NCBI RefSeq assembly: GCF_003605125.1
Contig: NZ_QPQT01000001.1
Location: forward strand, 1-64,000
Length of the DNA: 64,000 nucleotides
Origin: Shewanella algidipiscicola
GTDB lineage: Bacteria > Pseudomonadota > Gammaproteobacteria > Enterobacterales > Shewanellaceae
Reading direction: 5' to 3'
The number at the start of each line of letters is the position of its first letter. Positions within the stretch are counted from its first letter, which is position 1. Shown here piece after piece: positions 59,936-64,000 of the stretch. Under the pieces are notes generated by a model. That model was not told where the DNA came from, searched no databases, and saw only the letters and a list, made by a program, of their open reading frames with translations. Made by a program: the position numbers and the translations under genes.

Positions 59936-61243
59936 TTATGGCTTATTCGCAGGAAGATCTTCTGGCATTGATAAGTCAATTTCGTCCAGTGTTGGCCCTA
60001 TATCTTGAGTCCGCTGCTGGGCTAAACGCGCTTCAGTTACGGCCAAAGCACGGTGCAAATTTTGCCGTTTGCGCCACACGGCTAAACCAATGAGGCCAAG
60101 TATCAACAAGGTTCCGTTAATGGTCATGATCCAAAATAAGGCATCCTCTTTCGCTTTTGCTTCGGCAATGGCGGCTTTTTGGGCGGCGATGGCGGCTAAC
60201 TCTTCTGCCGTTGGCGTAGGTGCTGGCGGCGGCACTAAATTAAAAAATTGTTCAGGCAGTTTAAGTACCACTTCACGTCCACTTAACGTGGTGGATACCG
60301 CCGAGCCCTTAATACGATAACTACCAAATTCGGTGACTTTAGGCAGTTGCAGCTCAAGCGTTTTTTGCGTGATACTCTGCAGCGGTAAGTTTACCCTCAT
60401 CCCGGCGGGGCCGACCAGTTCAAACTCAAAATGGGTCGTCTCTAACGCCAACTGGCTATCATCCACAGCCAATTGCAACTGCCAACGCCCATTGAGATGA
60501 TCATCTGGCTCCATTATCTGCAAGGTGATGGGCATAGGTGACAACACAAAGTTACGACGAAACTCGCGGTTGAAAATATTATTTTCTGCCGTTACTTGAA
60601 AGCTGTAATGGCCCCAAGGGTGGGTTAAATTGATCTCGCTGGTAAACACCCCATCATCGGGTTGCTCATCAAATTGTTCGCCATTATCTCTATAACTGCC
60701 CACGATTAAGGTGCCTTCGGCAAAATTTGCGTCGCCAGGGCGATGTTCACTGACAAAACGTACCGTCCAATTGACGAGATAATCAAGCCCAGGCATGCGC
60801 ATGCGCTGCTCATCGCCCATTAATTTGGCGACAATTTTAAGGCGCTCTCCTTGATAAACCGGCTGTGGTAATGGCTGTACATCGATATTCAGCTTGGAGA
60901 CTTGTTCAACTGTAGACCCCTGCGCCACCTGCCCTAAGAGTTGCCATGGGCCGGGCATGGGGTCTTTGATGCTGATGATGTCACCACTTAAACCATCGGC
61001 CCATTTAACAGACTCAGGATGACGCGACTGATACCATTTAGACCCATCGGGTAGCACCACAATCACAGGTGAGCTGCCGTACTCACGTTGTATAAATAAG
61101 GTTACCTCATCGACCATATGATCAATTCGAAAGCGATTTTTTAATGCTTTAGCATAAGTCGAATCGACCACTTGAGCGCCAACATTGATGCTAGCGAACC
61201 CCAGCATCAATGTCACACTGATGGATATTAACCAATTTTTCAT
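59936..61243 (-). CDS. TIGR03503 family membrane-anchored protein
   Basis: About 435 residues with an N-terminal signal peptide (MKNWLISISVTLMLGFASINVGAQ), several beta-rich extracellular domains, an alanine/lysine-rich coiled segment (EELAAIAAQKAAIAEAKAK, near 355-373) and one C-terminal membrane segment followed by a short cytoplasmic tail. The match to TIGR03503 is from memory of family members in Shewanella and Vibrio. Function unknown. ATG at 61243 gives a proper signal peptide; an in-frame ATG at 61288 would lie inside the end of dnaQ. Confidence 0.75.
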   Translation of the reverse strand: MKNWLISISVTLMLGFASINVGAQVVDSTYAKALKNRFRIDHMVDEVTLFIQREYGSSPVIVVLPDGSKWYQSRHPESVKWADGLSGDIISIKDPMPGPWQLLGQVAQGSTVEQVSKLNIDVQPLPQPVYQGERLKIVAKLMGDEQRMRMPGLDYLVNWTVRFVSEHRPGDANFAEGTLIVGSYRDNGEQFDEQPDDGVFTSEINLTHPWGHYSFQVTAENNIFNREFRRNFVLSPMPITLQIMEPDDHLNGRWQLQLAVDDSQLALETTHFEFELVGPAGMRVNLPLQSITQKTLELQLPKVTEFGSYRIKGSAVSTTLSGREVVLKLPEQFFNLVPPPAPTPTAEELAAIAAQKAAIAEAKAKEDALFWIMTINGTLLILGLIGLAVWRKRQNLHRALAVTEARLAQQRTQDIGPTLDEIDLSMPEDLPANKP

Positions 61244-61253
61244 AGGATGACGC

Positions 61254-61982
61254 TTATCCTCGCCAAATACATTGCCCTGATTTTTCAACTAAATCTAACC
61301 TTTGTTCATGCATATTTAGTTCATCGGCCGCAGCGGCGATCACTTTAAGTTTTGCGCGATCAGGCGCTAAACGTTGGATCCCGCCACCTTCTTGGCCCAG
61401 TTTTTCATTGGACAACTCAAACTTAGTCTGACCACCCGTCATGATGAGATAAACGTCGGCCAAAATCTCGGCATCGAGTAATGCGCCATGGAGATCACGG
61501 CGAGAGTTATCTATGCCATAACGTTTACATAATGCATCTAGGTTATTTTTTTGCCCTGGATGTAAAAACTTGGCCAGTTCGAGCGAATCGAGGATCTGAC
61601 AAATATCGCTAGTCTTGGGCCCTTTTGGCTGTAATAACGAAAACTCATGATCCATAAAGCTAACGTCGAAGTTAGCGTTATGTGCCACGATTTCAGCGCC
61701 AGCAATAAAATCGATAAAGGATTGTGAGATTTGTGCAAATACTGGTTTATTGGCGACAAATTCATTGGTGATGCCGTGAACGGCTATCGCCTCTTCATCA
61801 ATCGCCTGCATCGGATTGATATATTCATGGTAATGACGCCCCGTGAGCTTGCGGTTAATCACCTCAACACAACCAATTTCAATAATACGATGACCAAAAT
61901 AAATGGCACCTGCACCTTGGTTCATACCGGTAGTTTCGGTATCGAGAATAACTTGGCGCTTTGCGCTAGAGATAAGATTCAT
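61254..61982 (-). CDS. dnaQ: DNA polymerase III epsilon subunit (proofreading exonuclease)
   Basis: The 3'-5' proofreading exonuclease of the replicase. The DEDDh residues are D14 and E16 in LDTETTGM, the aspartate in [10 protein letters not shown], and the histidine/aspartate in [16 protein letters not shown]. The 242 residues include the C-terminal tail (about 185-242) that binds the alpha subunit, which separates it from the exonuclease at 30.8 kb. Divergent from rnhA across 68 bases, the same arrangement as in E. coli. Confidence 0.95.
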   Translation of the reverse strand: MNLISSAKRQVILDTETTGMNQGAGAIYFGHRIIEIGCVEVINRKLTGRHYHEYINPMQAIDEEAIAVHGITNEFVANKPVFAQISQSFIDFIAGAEIVAHNANFDVSFMDHEFSLLQPKGPKTSDICQILDSLELAKFLHPGQKNNLDALCKRYGIDNSRRDLHGALLDAEILADVYLIMTGGQTKFELSNEKLGQEGGGIQRLAPDRAKLKVIAAAADELNMHEQRLDLVEKSGQCIWRG

Positions 61983-62050
61983 GTTTAAGACCGCTTTTAT
62001 CTAACATTTTTGGGTATACTGCCCAGATTATTCGCTATGGTAGCAACTTG

Positions 62051-62530
62051 ATGACTGGACTGAAACAACTGTTAATCTTCACCGATGGATCTTGCTTAGG
62101 AAATCCCGGCCCCGGTGGGTATGGCGTGGTAATGAAATATAAGGCCCATGTGAAAGAACTTGCCGATGGTTTTGCCCTCACCACCAATAATCGCATGGAG
62201 CTACTGGCGCCGATCATCGCTCTAGAAGCACTGCATGAGCCATGCAATATTATCCTAACCAGCGACAGCCAGTACATGCGTCAAGGCATCACACAATGGA
62301 TCCACGGCTGGAAAAAACGCGGCTGGCTCACCGCCAGTAAACAGCCGGTAAAAAATATCGATTTGTGGCAACGCCTAGATACTGCCACTCAAGCTCACCA
62401 GATTGAGTGGCGCTGGGTTAAAGGCCACGCTGGGCACCTAGAAAACGAGCGCTGCGACTCTTTGGCACGTCTTGCCGCCGAAGCCAAACCCACGCAAATA
62501 GATAAGGGATATATCGAAAACGCCCAGTGA
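62051..62530 (+). CDS. rnhA: Ribonuclease HI
   Basis: Degrades the RNA strand of RNA-DNA hybrids. The four acidic active-site residues D12 ([14 protein letters not shown]), E50 (NRMELLAP), D72 (TSDSQYM) and D136 (ERCDSLAR) are all present, with H126 in KGHAGH. The ATG at 62051 is preferred to the in-frame TTG at 62048. The protein has 159 residues, close to E. coli (155). Confidence 0.96.
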   Translation: MTGLKQLLIFTDGSCLGNPGPGGYGVVMKYKAHVKELADGFALTTNNRMELLAPIIALEALHEPCNIILTSDSQYMRQGITQWIHGWKKRGWLTASKQPVKNIDLWQRLDTATQAHQIEWRWVKGHAGHLENERCDSLARLAAEAKPTQIDKGYIENAQ

Positions 62531-62543
62531 TCAGCAACCTGCA

Positions 62544-63440
62544 TCAAGGGGCGATGTTTAAAAACCGCTGACTAAAATGATCAAATGCATCACAAAGGGC
62601 ACTCGGGTTACGGCTCTTGTGCCTAATGCGATAAAACTGCCGTGCTAGGGTCAACCCATTGACTTCAATCACCGCCAGCTCTTTACGATTTAGCTCTTTC
62701 TCTAATGTCAGCTCTGACAATACCGCGAGGCCTGCACCTTGTCTGACCGCTTGTTTAATCGCATCTGGGGTAGAAAAACTAAATTTTTCAATCGGCTGCA
62801 GATCGAGCATATTCGCCGCATTGATAAAATAATCGCGCGTCCCCGAGCCAGATTCACGCATCACCCAATGCTGTCCACGCACCTGCTCAGGCTCGACCTG
62901 CTGCCCAGCCAGTGGGTGCGCTGGATGACAAAATACCAAGAGTTTATCTTTATGCCATGCCTCGACCTTAATACGGCTGTCTAAACATTGCCCTTCGATA
63001 AAACCCACTTCAACGCTAAACTCCAATACCGCTTTGATTACTGCTTGAGTATTGGTGATATTGAGATCCACCATCGATGAGGTAAATTGCTGGCAAAACG
63101 CCACGGCACTTTTCGCCAACAAATAATTACCTATGGTCGAGCTGGCAGCCACGTTTAAGGTTCCGCTCAAAGTGGCTTCTGGCGACGAAAAAAGTTGTTC
63201 AATTTGTTCAACTTTTTGTAAGGCTTCAGTCGCTAAGGGTAATAACAAACTGCCTTGAGCATTAAGGCGTAATCGATTTCCGACCCGTTCAAACAGGCGT
63301 GTATCGAGCTGCTTTTCCAGTTCGGCCAGTGCCATTGAGGTCGCTGGGGCCGACAAATTAACGAGCTCAGCGGCTCTTGCAACTTGACCACTGCGTGCAA
63401 CTGCCTCAAAAATCATCAGCTGCTTTAAGGTGATTCTCAT
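62544..63440 (-). CDS. LysR family transcriptional regulator
   Basis: A 298-residue regulator with an N-terminal winged helix-turn-helix (ARAAELVNLSAPATSMALAE, about 21-40) and a periplasmic-binding-type effector domain. No target operon is evident; it lies four bases after a methyltransferase gene on the same strand, and rnhA converges on it. Its closest functional class cannot be assigned from the sequence. Confidence 0.88.
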   Translation of the reverse strand: MRITLKQLMIFEAVARSGQVARAAELVNLSAPATSMALAELEKQLDTRLFERVGNRLRLNAQGSLLLPLATEALQKVEQIEQLFSSPEATLSGTLNVAASSTIGNYLLAKSAVAFCQQFTSSMVDLNITNTQAVIKAVLEFSVEVGFIEGQCLDSRIKVEAWHKDKLLVFCHPAHPLAGQQVEPEQVRGQHWVMRESGSGTRDYFINAANMLDLQPIEKFSFSTPDAIKQAVRQGAGLAVLSELTLEKELNRKELAVIEVNGLTLARQFYRIRHKSRNPSALCDAFDHFSQRFLNIAP

Positions 63441-63444
63441 TTAT

Positions 63445-64000
63445 TCACTCTTTATCATTATCATAAACCCGCAAAGGCCCATTACGGCCAGCGGTTGGTG
63501 CTGCCGACCAATTGGGTTGGCGCACTCGCTGACGATCGGCGATGGGAGTCAAAGGCGTTTCTAATTTACGCGCCACTAGAATGTACACGGCGCCGCTACC
63601 AGGCAACCAGGCTTGCAGAGCGTGCTGCCAAATGCTTTCATCTGTGATATCTGTCATCAAATGGTGATAGGCTAGGCGCTCATCACCGACCACTTGGTAA
63701 CCCAGCAATCCCAGCCAGTCTTTTACCCGCGCTGGAGTAAAAAATCGGCCAGACCAAGGCAGCCACTCTTGATAACGGGGCAGTATTTTCCCCAAAATAG
63801 CCGGACTTAACGGGTTAAAACCGACAATAAACAGATAGCCACCTGAAATTAATACACGATCGGTTTCGCGCAGCACGCTGTAAGGGTTAGTTTCAAAGTC
63901 GAGTAATAAACTGCACACCGCTGCATCAATAACCCCATTTTGGATCGGTAATTGGCTGTAATGACCAGTCAGCGATGCCTTGCCCTCGGGCGCGATAGAA
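63445..64000 (-). CDS. Class I SAM-dependent methyltransferase (5' end outside window)
   Basis: The C-terminal about 185 residues of a methyltransferase of the YafS-like type found near rnhA-dnaQ. The frame is open to the window edge; it reads LPIQNGVIDAAVCSLLLDFE and LRETDRVLISGGYLFIVGFNP, which fit post-motif I and motif VI of the class I fold. The SAM-binding glycine loop lies outside. A GTG at 63918 could act as a start but would cut the fold, so truncation by the window is the better reading. The tail (about the last 35 residues) is polar and rich in R, P and N. LysR follows four bases later. Confidence 0.8.
   Translation of the reverse strand, partial: SIAPEGKASLTGHYSQLPIQNGVIDAAVCSLLLDFETNPYSVLRETDRVLISGGYLFIVGFNPLSPAILGKILPRYQEWLPWSGRFFTPARVKDWLGLLGYQVVGDERLAYHHLMTDITDESIWQHALQAWLPGSGAVYILVARKLETPLTPIADRQRVRQPNWSAAPTAGRNGPLRVYDNDKE

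Overview
The window is a stretch of core chromosome from a gammaproteobacterium, almost certainly a Shewanella. The best evidence is the gene content. EF-P carries Arg32 in its acceptor loop. The kdnA-kdnB-kdsB set makes 8-amino-Kdo, the Shewanella-type lipid A-core sugar. There is a second elongation factor G. The gene orders dapA/bamC next to gcvR-bcp, perM/bepA-yfgD, rnhA/dnaQ, ychE/adhE and pabB-nudL match known gammaproteobacterial neighbourhoods. No phage, insertion sequence, CRISPR array, integron or toxin-antitoxin pair was seen, so this looks like housekeeping DNA rather than an island. The species cannot be told from the sequence by eye.

Layout. 1-9 kb: end of efp, then alaA, yfbR, a dGTPase, a MarC/YchE membrane protein divergent from adhE, and a 2-oxoglutarate oxygenase. 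9-19 kb: a three-gene membrane operon (DUF2157-DUF4401-GDYXXLXY), an S9 peptidase, class I fumarase, then pabB-nudL. 19-31 kb: asnS, yjbQ, a SWIM/SNF2 helicase, an RNA cytosine methyltransferase, an RhlE-type helicase, an unknown small protein, EF-G 2 and a DnaQ-type exonuclease. 31-37 kb: a DUF3334 protein divergent from a chemoreceptor, then an ACT-domain protein followed by ptsH-ptsI-crr. 37-45 kb: yffB-dapE-M15 peptidase-hydrolase run, carbonic anhydrase, kdnA-kdnB-kdsB and a small membrane protein. 45-57 kb: RND efflux pair, bamC-dapA, gcvR-bcp, perM, a TusA-like protein, bepA-yfgD and DUF2069. 57-64 kb: a cation/proton antiporter, two identical tRNA-Asp genes, a TIGR03503 protein with dnaQ, rnhA, and a methyltransferase-LysR pair cut by the window edge.

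Together the genes cover translation (efp, asnS, fusB, tRNA-Asp), nucleotide clean-up (yfbR, dgt, nudL), fermentation and the TCA cycle (adhE, fumarase), lysine/peptidoglycan precursors (dapA, dapE), envelope building (bamC, bepA, kdn genes) and PTS signalling.

I did not find a convincing undescribed multi-gene system. The observations most worth a second look are an alpha/beta hydrolase without its nucleophile serine, a perfect 10-bp inverted repeat directly before the adhE ribosome binding site, an open in-frame tail after the nudL stop codon, a 15-nt tandem duplication at the start of the RhlE-type helicase, and the DUF3334/chemoreceptor divergent pair with palindromes between them.
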